Shown: piece by piece, positions 43,433 to 52,660 of the stretch | How the letters are laid out: every line of letters starts with the position of its first letter | Numbering within the stretch: the stretch's first letter is position 1 | Assembly: GCA_015039365.1 (NCBI GenBank) | Contig: WION01000093.1 | Location: forward strand, 62,001-126,000 | Reading direction: 5' to 3' | Length of the DNA stretch: 64,000 nucleotides | DNA from: Amanita rubescens | Taxonomy: Eukaryota > Basidiomycota > Agaricomycetes > Agaricales > Amanitaceae | Made by a program: the position numbers and the translations under genes | Notes under the pieces: model-generated | The model's database searches: none | What the model was told of the DNA's origin: nothing | What the model saw: only the letters and a program-made list of their open reading frames with translations

Positions 43433-46400
43433 ATGTCTAACGACTTGACGATTCCTAGTTCTATTCCCGTTTTGAATGGAACTAACTATAAAGAATGGGA
43501 ACGCATGATGCGTTTCCTATTACAAACTAAAGGTTTAAATCGGTACCTAAAAACCGATTATGTTCGTCCAAGGCGGATAACGCCGTTGGAACAATTTTAT
43601 CTGGACACAGGGGTTCAAGCCTTTGTTCCAGCTGTTCCAGCAACAGCAGCAGTTCCGGAAACGGAAACTGAAGATGCGATACCCGCCATGCCGGCACAAC
43701 CGGCACAACCCGCCATCACTCAACAAATGATTGATGATGCACAGGCTATCAAAAAGACCTTTGATGATTGGGTCGTCGAGGATGATCGCATCCTCGGATC
43801 CATAAACATGAAATGTACTGCTACTATACAGCAGATCAATGAACATGTTGTTTCTGCCCGAGTTCTATGGCAGAACTTAGCAGAACAATACGGTGTGACA
43901 ACGTCTGCCGGTATTTACAATGATTTCCAATTAGCAATAAATTGGAAATTCCAAGATAAAAAGGATCCCACACAATCCTTAAATGACCTCCTCGCCATCA
44001 TAAACCGCTTAGCATCAAGCGGAATTACATTGCCTGCAAATGTACAGGCAATGATTGTACTTTCAGCTGTCCCCCGTCATTGGGACAACTTTGCCGCTGT
44101 GGTTCTAGCCACAACAGAACCATCGGATCTTACGATCCAAGGGATACTTCCCTTAATTCAGAATGAGTGGCGCCGTAGGCACCCTGAATCTGCCGCGACG
44201 GCTAATACATCGCAACAACAGCAGCAACCATGGCAACAAGTACGTGGTCGAGGACGAGGACGTGCTCGCGGACGTGGCCGCGGAGCAGGTCGAGGACGTG
44301 GGGGGAGGCCTTATTCTAGGCCTCCACAAAGCGCTCAGACACCGACTCCTACTGCTCCTCCGGCAAACCAAAATTGGCCGGGTAAAGTTGAGGGCCAAAC
44401 ACGTGGTCCTAACTGGGAGAGGAACCGAGAACGCCGAAAGGCAGATGCAGCCGAGAAAAAGGCTGCCAAACCTGCAGAACATACTATGAGTTCTGCACAT
44501 ACCGTCGCCCGTATTGGGCCTTATGACATCACTGAGCCAATTGCCGGCTCTAGCAAAGGCAAACAAAGAGAAAAGGACGAACAGGACTTTGAGTCCTATA
44601 AATCGAACCGAGGAATGGGGATATCGTCAGACGATATCGATTACAAAAATATGGATATAGATCAGGAAGCTGAACTATATTATGACGATTATTACTATGA
44701 AGATAACGGCGAACAATGGTATGAAACCATTAAGAAGCTGGAAATGGCTAACTTTCTCTTTATAGAGGCAGCGATGAAAATGGTGTTCCCTAAATTGGGA
44801 CATCATCGTCGTACTATAAATTCCTTCTTTGAACAATCTGTACTATATGATAGTATAAATTATAAAGAAAATTTAGACGAAACCTGCCTCATAAGAGATA
44901 AATCGTGTGACACTGTCATTTATAATGCAAATATGATCGAACGATCATATAATATTGGTAACATGTTTAAGAAACCTTTTACATGTTTAGCAGTCAATAA
45001 AAGAAAATTTAAAGATAAAGTACATCCAACATGTCCCTGTCCGGAATGTGTTGAGAAACGTACTGGAGATACACTATGGATGTGTGACTCCAGTGCATCC
45101 GATCACTTTACCTTTAGTAGGAAAGACTTCTCTGAATACAGAGAATTTCCTGCAAATGAAAACCACAGTGTTAAAACTGCTAATGGTTTAGATCGTCTTG
45201 AGGGACTTGGCACAGTTATTCTTGAACACAAGTTATCCACAGGGGATACAACACTTGTAAAGCTCTTTCCTGTCCTCTATATGCCACGGGCAACTGCACG
45301 CTTGATTTCAAACGGCAGATTAATCCGACAAGGATTGACTTGTAAACAAGATGAAAAGATGGTAGTCTTTTCCTTTACAGACTCGGGTAGAACGTGTATC
45401 GAAGGACATTATCTTATGCCCGATGATACATTAGTTTACGCTCGAGGAAGGATTATTATAATGAATCCTACACTGGTTTCCGGTCCTGGCTTAGCCAACA
45501 GGAATTCTAAATTAATTCTTGGAAGACCGACAAAGAAACCAAACGCAGAGTCTATAGAAAAATTATTAGACTACGAGACCTGGCATAAACGTTTTGGTCA
45601 TCCATCTAACGAAGTCTTTTCGAAGATACCGTTAAATGTCAATGGATGGAAAGAAGTTACACTTCCAGAAGGAAAACTACGTTGTGAAGGTTGTCTAAAA
45701 GGCAAAATGAAGGCAAAACCTTATAAACTGTCTTCAAAGAGAGCTACTCGTCCCTTTGAGTTACTCCATATGGATCTTATGACCGTACCGGCCATATCTT
45801 ACCACAAATACAAATATATTGGTGTTATTGTTGACGATTTCACCTCGTACACGTGGATTGGTTTATTAAAAACCAAAGATCAAACTCTAGAATATTTTAC
45901 CGGATGGTATAATGAGTTTGTAGATCCTAAACAACCTATTTCTCACCTCCGTTCTGATCGAGGGGGGGAATTTGTAAATAAAGCCTTTGAAGAATTCCTT
46001 AAATCCAAAGGAATTAAACATCAACAGACAGCTCCTTACACCCCACAACAAAATGGTCGCGTTGAACGCATGAATCAGACCTTGTCAGACAAAGCTGAGG
46101 CTATGCGATTAGACGCAGGATGTCCAAAATCTTGGTGGGAGTTCTCATTCAGAACGGCTGTGCATGTGTACAACCGCACTCCCCTAAAACGGACTAAATG
46201 GAAGACCCCTCTGGAAAATCTTCTTAATAAAAAACCAGACGTATCATACTTTCGAGTATTTGGATGTGAAGCCTGGGTATTTATCCCTGATCAACGGAGA
46301 CTGGATAAGCTGTCCGAAAAATCCGTTTTATGCACTTTTGTAGGATATGAATCAGGAACCAAAGGCTATAGGTTCATGACGTCGACAAACACACTGGTCA

Positions 46401-49279
46401 TATCCTCCCAGGCTACATTCTTTGAAAACAGGTTTCCGCGCAAAGGAAAGACTGCAGATATAATTACTGAAGATCTTGGTCCGATCTGGGAGGCGATTCC
46501 TCAAGAGGAACCTAACCGCCCTCCACAAAATTTGGATTTAGATGACTTACTCCCAGAGAACCGTAGACGTTCTCCGAGCCGTAGACGCTCACCAAGTTTG
46601 GATCGAAGGGGTGCATCTCCTGATCGACAGCAGTCAGACCCTTCTGATGATTCAAACGATGATGATGACAGTGATGAATTTGCCGATCGTCGAAGAGATT
46701 TTTTGGATGATAATATCCGAAGGCAAAGGGAAGAAAGAGAACAAGAAAGACGTGACAATTATCGTAGACAACGCGATGATTGGAAAAAGGGTCAAGGAAT
46801 TGATAAACAGTCTCGTTTACGAGATCAATTCAAACGTCAAATGAGTGATATGTTTAAGAAACGTAAAACTCCTGAACCCTTTAGACGTACTCCCTCTCCA
46901 CAAATAAAAGAGGAGACTCCTGTTCCTTCTAGGCCTATAACACCGATACCATATGTATCTAGGTCACCTTCGCCTCGTAGTCCTATGGATGAAGATAATC
47001 CCTTCTCTTTGAATCAAAGAGATCGTGATGAAATAGAAAACCCATTTATGATGGATCGAGAATTTGATCAATTTGAACAACGTCAAAGAGATCGTTTTAG
47101 AGAATTTGCTCAGAGACCTAGACCTCCTCCACCGATCATATCTGATCCTGGTCCACCCTCTGTACAAATAGGTCCTCGCCGTTCTGGTCGTTTTCCAGTC
47201 CCAAGGGTACAAAGAGACAACGCGTATGGAGATAAAACTCCTGCACAGATAGAAGCGGAAATTCAACAAAAGCGAGATGCTTTACGAGAGCAGTTAAAAG
47301 ATAAAACTCCGAGTTCTTCGACTCAGGATCCACCGTCAGCAGACAGGAACCCTGATAGAATGAATGAATCTGCCTCTCTACTCAAAGAAATCTTTGCTTT
47401 AAAGTCTGAATTAAAATCTGCGGAACATGATCATTTAACTCGAATGATTAATGAATCTGGGAATGAATTCCTTCATTTCCTTCTAAAAGCGGCTGTTCCC
47501 CTTGTAGATAACATTCCATATGACTATAGAGATATATCTAAAATGCGCTCCAGTAATCCTCAATTGTATAAACAATGGAAGATTGCAATGGATGACGAAT
47601 TTAAATCTCTTCAATCTAGAGATATTTGGGAGTTAGTTGATCTTCCAAAAGGACGAAACCTAATCAGATGTCGTTGGGTTTTCGACTTAAAAACCGATGG
47701 ACGCAAAAAAGCTCGCGTCGTAGCTAAAGGTTTTAGTCAACGTCCCGGATTAGATTACGACGAAACATTCTCGCCTGTAGCGAGATATGAAACAATCCGA
47801 ATACTTCTGGCCACATCAGTGCTTGAAAACTGGGATATACAAGCCCTAGATGTAAAAACTGCCTTCTTATATGGCGATCTTGATGAAGATATTTACATGG
47901 CCCAGCCAGAAGGTTTCGTTGTAAAAGGACAAGAATCTAAAGTATATAGGCTGAGGAAAGCCATATATGGATTGAAACAGGCATCATATGCCTGGAATAA
48001 ACAAGCTGATAAATCGTTGAAATCGTTGCATTTCGAGCGATGCTTGTCTGATTCTGGCGTTTACGTCCGTAAAGGCAAGAATACTATCACGATATGCATA
48101 TTGTATGTCGACGATATACTCTTCATGGGAAATGACGATTCCACCATCGTATCCATTAAAAAGAAATTTATGGAGATGTGGGAATGTCGTGATCTTGGAA
48201 AGATCAAAGAGTATTTACGAATCCAAGTCAATTACAACCGTGATTTAGGATTCTTAGTCATAGATCAAGGTCCTTATGCCTTGAAGGTTGTTAAGCGATT
48301 TGGACTTGAAGATTGCAAGTCTGTACGCACACCGTTACCTGCTGGGTATGCTCCTATAAAGAATGAAGGAGAATGCACACCACAGGAACGTTCTTATTAT
48401 CAACAGATAATAGGATCCCTTCTATATCTCGCCTTAGGAACTAGGCCTGATATAATCTATGCAGTTATTTTGATGTCCCAATTTTCATCAAACCCGTCCC
48501 AAGAACACATTCAAAAAGCCTTGTATATAATCAAATACATTGCTCATACCTTAAACGTCAAAATTGTTTATAACGCCAAAGGCAATAATAAATTTAGAGC
48601 CTACACTGATGCTGACTGGGCTGCTGATCGTAATACACGACGATCTATAAACGGTTATGTCTTAATGTTAGCTGGTGGTGCGGTAGCTTGGACGAGTAGA
48701 AAACAAAAGACTGTAGCTCTGTCTTCGACTGAAGCAGAATACATATCTTTATCAGATGCTGCAAGACAGATTGCATGGGTTGAAAATCTATTTTACGAAA
48801 TAGGTGCACCCATTAAAAGCATCTTACTTAGCGTAGATAACCAAGGCGCTATATTTTGGGCACAAAATCCTGCACAAGAACATCGTTCCAAACACATTGA
48901 TATTCGCTATCATTTCGTTCGCGAGTTGATCGAGACTAAAAAAGTAGTCCTCGAATACATACCAACCAACGAGCAGAATGCGGATCTCATGACTAAGAAT
49001 TTATCCTTTGAAAAGGTCAAATTCTTTAGAGAACGATTGGGACTTTCCTTAGAAGAATATCCGACTTCTACAAACGCATTAATCATAAGACCAGATAAAT
49101 TAGAGTCTGAGGAAATTCGTGATTTGACGAAATTAATTCTTGATTGGCAAAATCTTGAATTAGATGGTATTGATCGTCTATCACACAAGAAGTTAATGGA
49201 ACTTCTTGATGGTCTTATTGATCAACAGGCATCGGATATAGATCCCTTCTATGATGAGAATATCATAGACTTTAAATAA
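43433..49279 (+). CDS. Copia Gag-Pol polyprotein, intact
   Basis: 1,948 aa. Gag (about 1-270, UBN2-like: GTNYKEWERMMRFLL, LNDLLAIINRLASSGI), then an Arg/Gly tract (RGRGRGRARGRGRGAGRGRG, about 272-291) where a CCHC knuckle is usual. Protease near 549 (MCDSSASDHF). GAG-pre-integrase WHKRFGHPSNEVF and CEGCLKGK; integrase Asp in HMDLM (about 781), RSDRGGEF (about 842) and QNGRVERMN (about 875); a long charged linker (1030-1330); RT with LDVKTAFLYGDLDEDIYM and catalytic LYVDDILFMG (about 1558); RNase H TDADWAADRNTRRS and SSTEAEYISLSDAAR. Standard copia order. The protease triad D-S-S replaces D-[ST]-G. Confidence 0.95.
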   Translation: MSNDLTIPSSIPVLNGTNYKEWERMMRFLLQTKGLNRYLKTDYVRPRRITPLEQFYLDTGVQAFVPAVPATAAVPETETEDAIPAMPAQPAQPAITQQMIDDAQAIKKTFDDWVVEDDRILGSINMKCTATIQQINEHVVSARVLWQNLAEQYGVTTSAGIYNDFQLAINWKFQDKKDPTQSLNDLLAIINRLASSGITLPANVQAMIVLSAVPRHWDNFAAVVLATTEPSDLTIQGILPLIQNEWRRRHPESAATANTSQQQQQPWQQVRGRGRGRARGRGRGAGRGRGGRPYSRPPQSAQTPTPTAPPANQNWPGKVEGQTRGPNWERNRERRKADAAEKKAAKPAEHTMSSAHTVARIGPYDITEPIAGSSKGKQREKDEQDFESYKSNRGMGISSDDIDYKNMDIDQEAELYYDDYYYEDNGEQWYETIKKLEMANFLFIEAAMKMVFPKLGHHRRTINSFFEQSVLYDSINYKENLDETCLIRDKSCDTVIYNANMIERSYNIGNMFKKPFTCLAVNKRKFKDKVHPTCPCPECVEKRTGDTLWMCDSSASDHFTFSRKDFSEYREFPANENHSVKTANGLDRLEGLGTVILEHKLSTGDTTLVKLFPVLYMPRATARLISNGRLIRQGLTCKQDEKMVVFSFTDSGRTCIEGHYLMPDDTLVYARGRIIIMNPTLVSGPGLANRNSKLILGRPTKKPNAESIEKLLDYETWHKRFGHPSNEVFSKIPLNVNGWKEVTLPEGKLRCEGCLKGKMKAKPYKLSSKRATRPFELLHMDLMTVPAISYHKYKYIGVIVDDFTSYTWIGLLKTKDQTLEYFTGWYNEFVDPKQPISHLRSDRGGEFVNKAFEEFLKSKGIKHQQTAPYTPQQNGRVERMNQTLSDKAEAMRLDAGCPKSWWEFSFRTAVHVYNRTPLKRTKWKTPLENLLNKKPDVSYFRVFGCEAWVFIPDQRRLDKLSEKSVLCTFVGYESGTKGYRFMTSTNTLVISSQATFFENRFPRKGKTADIITEDLGPIWEAIPQEEPNRPPQNLDLDDLLPENRRRSPSRRRSPSLDRRGASPDRQQSDPSDDSNDDDDSDEFADRRRDFLDDNIRRQREEREQERRDNYRRQRDDWKKGQGIDKQSRLRDQFKRQMSDMFKKRKTPEPFRRTPSPQIKEETPVPSRPITPIPYVSRSPSPRSPMDEDNPFSLNQRDRDEIENPFMMDREFDQFEQRQRDRFREFAQRPRPPPPIISDPGPPSVQIGPRRSGRFPVPRVQRDNAYGDKTPAQIEAEIQQKRDALREQLKDKTPSSSTQDPPSADRNPDRMNESASLLKEIFALKSELKSAEHDHLTRMINESGNEFLHFLLKAAVPLVDNIPYDYRDISKMRSSNPQLYKQWKIAMDDEFKSLQSRDIWELVDLPKGRNLIRCRWVFDLKTDGRKKARVVAKGFSQRPGLDYDETFSPVARYETIRILLATSVLENWDIQALDVKTAFLYGDLDEDIYMAQPEGFVVKGQESKVYRLRKAIYGLKQASYAWNKQADKSLKSLHFERCLSDSGVYVRKGKNTITICILYVDDILFMGNDDSTIVSIKKKFMEMWECRDLGKIKEYLRIQVNYNRDLGFLVIDQGPYALKVVKRFGLEDCKSVRTPLPAGYAPIKNEGECTPQERSYYQQIIGSLLYLALGTRPDIIYAVILMSQFSSNPSQEHIQKALYIIKYIAHTLNVKIVYNAKGNNKFRAYTDADWAADRNTRRSINGYVLMLAGGAVAWTSRKQKTVALSSTEAEYISLSDAARQIAWVENLFYEIGAPIKSILLSVDNQGAIFWAQNPAQEHRSKHIDIRYHFVRELIETKKVVLEYIPTNEQNADLMTKNLSFEKVKFFRERLGLSLEEYPTSTNALIIRPDKLESEEIRDLTKLILDWQNLELDGIDRLSHKKLMELLDGLIDQQASDIDPFYDENIIDFK

Positions 49280-49301
49280 AGGATATCTAAGCGAAGGGGT
49301 G

Positions 49302-49713
49302 TGTTAAATATAGAATTATATTTATAGAAATGATTAACTACTGATTGACTACAATCAAAGTTACTCATATCGCTCGCGTCATCCTTTATGTATGACATAG
49401 AGATGACATCATAATGACTTCATTATGATATCATAGTGACATCATGATAGACTCATGGTTGCACCTTATGGTGTGCTTAGCACACCATATCTTCTCATCT
49501 ATACTATACGCTTACACATATGTAGACACATATTTGTTCTCTCTTAGTATATAAACCTGTCCTGTATCGTAGAATAGGACAATCCATTCTCTTCCTCTTA
49601 CTATTACTACTACGCCGAAGGGTAGTACTAAGACCATATCGCAATCATTAGGTAAGTTATTGCACCTGCTCATGCTGTGGACACGCTCTCGCGTAGACCT
49701 GTCTTCTTCGTCA
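49302..49713 (+). repeat. Copia 3' LTR
   Basis: 412 bp, near-identical to 41575-41982, with 4 extra bases next to the splice-donor site (CGCAATCATTAGGTAAG). Confidence 0.93.
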
Positions 49714-49752
49714 AAGTGTCTTAGTGGTTGTGTCTGGGATCACCTCCTAACA

Positions 49753-50230
49753 CTATGTGTCTAAGGCAAAACAGAAGAAGATAAGCAAAAGAAAGGATCT
49801 ATGTAAGTCATGAACATTTATTTGTGCATTGTACTTCAACTATTCTTCATGTAGCCCTTAAACTAGCAAGGAAGCTTGGAAAATTATAGAGAAAGATGAA
49901 GAAATTGTTCACTCTTCCAGAATGTGTGTTTGAGGCAACTGTCAGATTTGTTACTGTACAAGTCCTTGTATTTTGTGGAGCTTTTGAAAACTGGAAAATT
50001 CTTGCAAAATGTCCACTTTCCGGATTTGAGAGTGTATAAAACACTCACTGATGAAAGAATTACCCACATTCGAGTACTGTAACACTTTTATGATCTTCAA
50101 AACTGGAATTTCTTGCAAGTTGCCAGGCCTTCATCACTTTCCTCACAGTAATGATTTGAGAGTGTATAAATACATGAACTAGCATGGATGCCAAAACCTG
50201 ATTGACTATGTAAAAATGCGCCATAAGTTG
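49753..50230. repeat. Edge of the transposon island, a degenerate 85-bp duplication
   Basis: Immediately outside W. Two related copies of a unit with CTGGAA..TTCTTGCAA and GATTTGAGAGTGTATAAA occur at about 49990-50040 and 50105-50172. No gene is visible; it reaches the 3' end of the WD40 gene at 50231. Confidence 0.6.
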
Positions 50231-52438
50231 CTAAAACTCAAACCCAGTCTCATCATCTTCACTTTTGTACGCTCCATCTGAGGATGAGTCCTCCGACTCC
50301 GACTCCACTGCCCACCTACGCACCTCAAACACATCCGCGCCACCTTCCTCACGTAAAATGCTGAAAGATATCAGAACCACAGCCAACAAAACTAAAGATG
50401 AGCACTCACTGATCAAACAAACTTATGGCCATGCTATCAGGATCAGGATCACCCACATTCTGTAACGGTGTTCGACTCAATGCCCTAAAATAAGTAACTC
50501 GATCTGATTCGCTATCATCGCTCAACACCCTCGTTTCAGCTGGTGTTCTAGCCAAATTTTGAGTACATGGGGATGAGGGTGTTGGGCTGTGTAGGATAAT
50601 GTTACGTTCAATCCCAGCCGTCACGACGTGTAGCATATAAGGATGAACGGCCGTCGCGTTAACTATTGAACGATGACCTGTTGGGATGTCATTAAACCCC
50701 TCACGGAAGGCCGCCGGGGGACGGACCAGTTAACTGGCAAAGTGGGCGTGAGAGCTGGGCCGGAACGCATTTGTCTTCGTCCCGCCGCTGCCCCCGTGCG
50801 AACGCTGATGAAGCGATGTCAGTGATGAGTTAACCACTCATCGTTGATAAGCTCACCGATTGTTCCTAGATGAGACTGGGATTCCCACTCTCTTGAAGAA
50901 ATAATTTCCCGTTCCCCTAAAAGCTCCGCCAAAGGGGGTATCTTCCATACGTAACCGCGAAAATCATCGGAACCACCGACGTATAGGTCGTCCGTCTCCA
51001 ATCCGGGACCCCCGAACGAGCCGTGCTAGCATCAATCTGAGTTCCAAGTATCCGACGCAAATTGCTCAAACCCACCTTCATTGTACACGAGTTTGAATAA
51101 GTCCGCTCCCCTGTCGGTACCTGGTTACCAGATAGGACTGCGACTGGATTTGAATCTGATAGCGTGTAGATCGTGGGATAATAGTGCTACGATAAGTCAT
51201 ATAGGGGTGTCGGGCCGCAAATTTGACAGTGACGCACGAGAAAGGTGACAGCTAATCTAGTACCTAAGATTCGTCAATAGTTGCACAGTCAGCCTGAAAT
51301 GGAAATCGCGTACCGCCTCGGTCGAAGGCCAAGCTGCTGGATTCTGGGTTACTCATAAAATTTGAAGACTGCCGACAGAGCCTCGTGTTGTACTTGATGC
51401 ATGATGGGACTAAGTCAATAGCATATTCTCGTTTGAAGGCGACCCACTTGGAGAACGACACCTTGACTTGATCTACGACTTGAAGGACCAAACGCCATCC
51501 GCTCATCACGGAGACAGACTGAACCTTGACTGTCGCTTGTTACAAACAAATGGTCCATATAGGGATGGTATTCAACACCAGTGATTTCTGCATCGAGTTG
51601 CAACGTGTTTTGCGCTCGTCTTCTAGAGCGATCGATAGAGCTTTCCCGTCCATCATGTCTTACGATGCTGCCGTCGTCGCTGATAATAATAGTTCGATGC
51701 TTATATGGACATGCAGAATGTAATGCGCCATACCTCGCACTAAGGGCCACTTCATCTAAAACAGGGTGGCAAGTAATTGCTCGCACGGCGTCCTAGGGTT
51801 GTCGTTAGACGAGCGTGAAACAATTTAATTACGTAGACATACTTGGTGGACGAGGTAGCGATCGGATGGGGAGTACGTAACTGGAGTACAGAAAGCGAGG
51901 TCGCAGTGTGCAACATCGTATTTCAGGACGATATTGTCAGTTCCGCCCCTGCCCGTTACTGTGAATAAATGGAATTTGAACATGAAGATACTACTAACGA
52001 GTATATATAACGGGATGAAGCGGAGATGGCTATCGTAAATACGTTGCTCTAACGGGAGTCCGTGAGCGAGGATCAGGTGTTCTAGAGCGGATAGTAACGT
52101 ACTCGAGGTCCGATACAGGAAGAGAAAGAAGTAGTTAGATCATCTTGGTGGAAATCCCATAGACGAAGTTGGAGGTCTATGGATAGACTCCTGAATGTTA
52201 GACTCGGCCGATCTTGAGAGAAAAAGACGATAGACGCACCATCACCGCCACTTACGAGAAATCGACCGTCTTTTGAAAAGGTAAGTACATTTACACATGA
52301 TGTATGTCCTGGTAGAGATCTTGTAGGGGTGATAAGGGTGAAATGGAAGAATGGAAGTGCATACACGGACCTGGAGAAAGGAAAGCCGGAGCGGATTAGT
52401 GCGGAGACGCGTTGTTCTAGGGGAGGAATGGATGACAT
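50231..52438 (-). CDS. WD40-repeat protein, DCAF (CUL4-DDB1 adaptor)-like
   Basis: About a dozen short introns; spliced length roughly 490 aa. Start ATG 52438 (MSSIPPLEQRVSALI). Repeats in order: LPGHTSCVNVLTFSKDGRFL / SGGDDLQLRLWDF; GPRSNVFTIAI...YSGGTDNIVLKYDV; AVRAITCHPVLDEVALSASD / GSIVRHD; LDAEITGVEYHPYMDHLFVT then SVCLRDERMAFGPSS; TRLAVTFLHYYPTIYTLSD; DLYVGGSDDFRGYVWKIPP; GHRSIVNATAVHPYMLHVVT. The tail is acidic (ESESEDSSSDGAYKSEDDE). The arrangement resembles DCAF5/6/8 substrate receptors of CUL4-DDB1 ubiquitin ligases. It lies head-to-head with creA. Exact splice choice of the first (51-bp, in-frame) intron is uncertain. Confidence 0.82.
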
Positions 52439-52660
52439 GTGTGACGTCACGCTTACGTGATCTGGGACCGGAAGGAAGCGGCGACACCGGGAAAACACGA
52501 GGCAGGAACGAGGTTGTACGATTCACATGCGGGGTAGATTCGGTCAGCGGAGGCTGTGAGCGCTGTCCGCGGCAACAACCATGCGGGGTTGCCCACGCTT
52601 TTTCCCCGGACTATCTTATACGCCGTTCCTCTGCTCTACATCTTTCACTACTCTCCCCCC
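52439..52660. promoter_or_regulatory. Shared divergent promoter, WD40 gene / creA
   Basis: 222 bp between the two start codons. It holds a perfect CRE/ATF palindrome TGACGTCA (52442-52449) right next to the WD40 ATG and four matches to the CreA consensus SYGGRG: GCGGGG 52529-52534, GCGGAG 52547-52552, GCGGGG 52583-52588, and CCGGGG on minus at 52614-52619. A pyrimidine-rich tract leads into the creA ATG. Autoregulation by CreA is an inference from the clustered sites. Confidence 0.5.

Larger units (their letters stand above)
41575..49713 (+). mobile_element. Intact Ty1/copia element
   Basis: 8,139 bp, LTRs 41575-41982 and 49302-49713, TSD aagtg at 41570-41574 and 49714-49718, polypurine tract GCGAAGGGG before the 3' LTR. 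It has one uninterrupted gag-pol of 1,948 codons, plus an upstream ATG-less frame. The LTRs differ mainly by a 4-bp insertion at about 49647, so insertion is recent and the copy may be active. Confidence 0.95.
7380..49752 (+). mobile_element. Gypsy element W, outermost host of the nested insertions (5'-truncated)
   Basis: Pieces in order: integrase zinc-binding region 7380-7558; interruption by X; integrase core and chromodomain 37482-38657; interruption by T2; pol tail 41133-41353; start of the 3' LTR at 41349; interruption by the intact copia element; LTR end at 49752 (CTCCTAACA). The TSDs aggac (7554-7558 / 37482-37486), cccgaccg (38650-38657 / 41133-41140) and aagtg (41570-41574 / 49714-49718) prove that the pieces were continuous. 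Gag, protease and RT of W are not in the window. Confidence 0.85.
41349..49752 (+). repeat. W 3' LTR, split by the intact copia element
   Basis: Pieces 41349-41574 and 49719-49752 (260 bp in all), starting TGTAACGACTGATATTTC and ending CACCTCCTAACA. A TATA box (AGTATATATATACTG) at about 41464-41478 suits a promoter. The gap is the copia insertion with TSD aagtg. Confidence 0.75.

Noticed and set aside
46501..46844. Frames antisense or shifted within the copia linker
   Set aside because: Shadows of the Arg/Ser/Asp-rich linker of the intact gag-pol.
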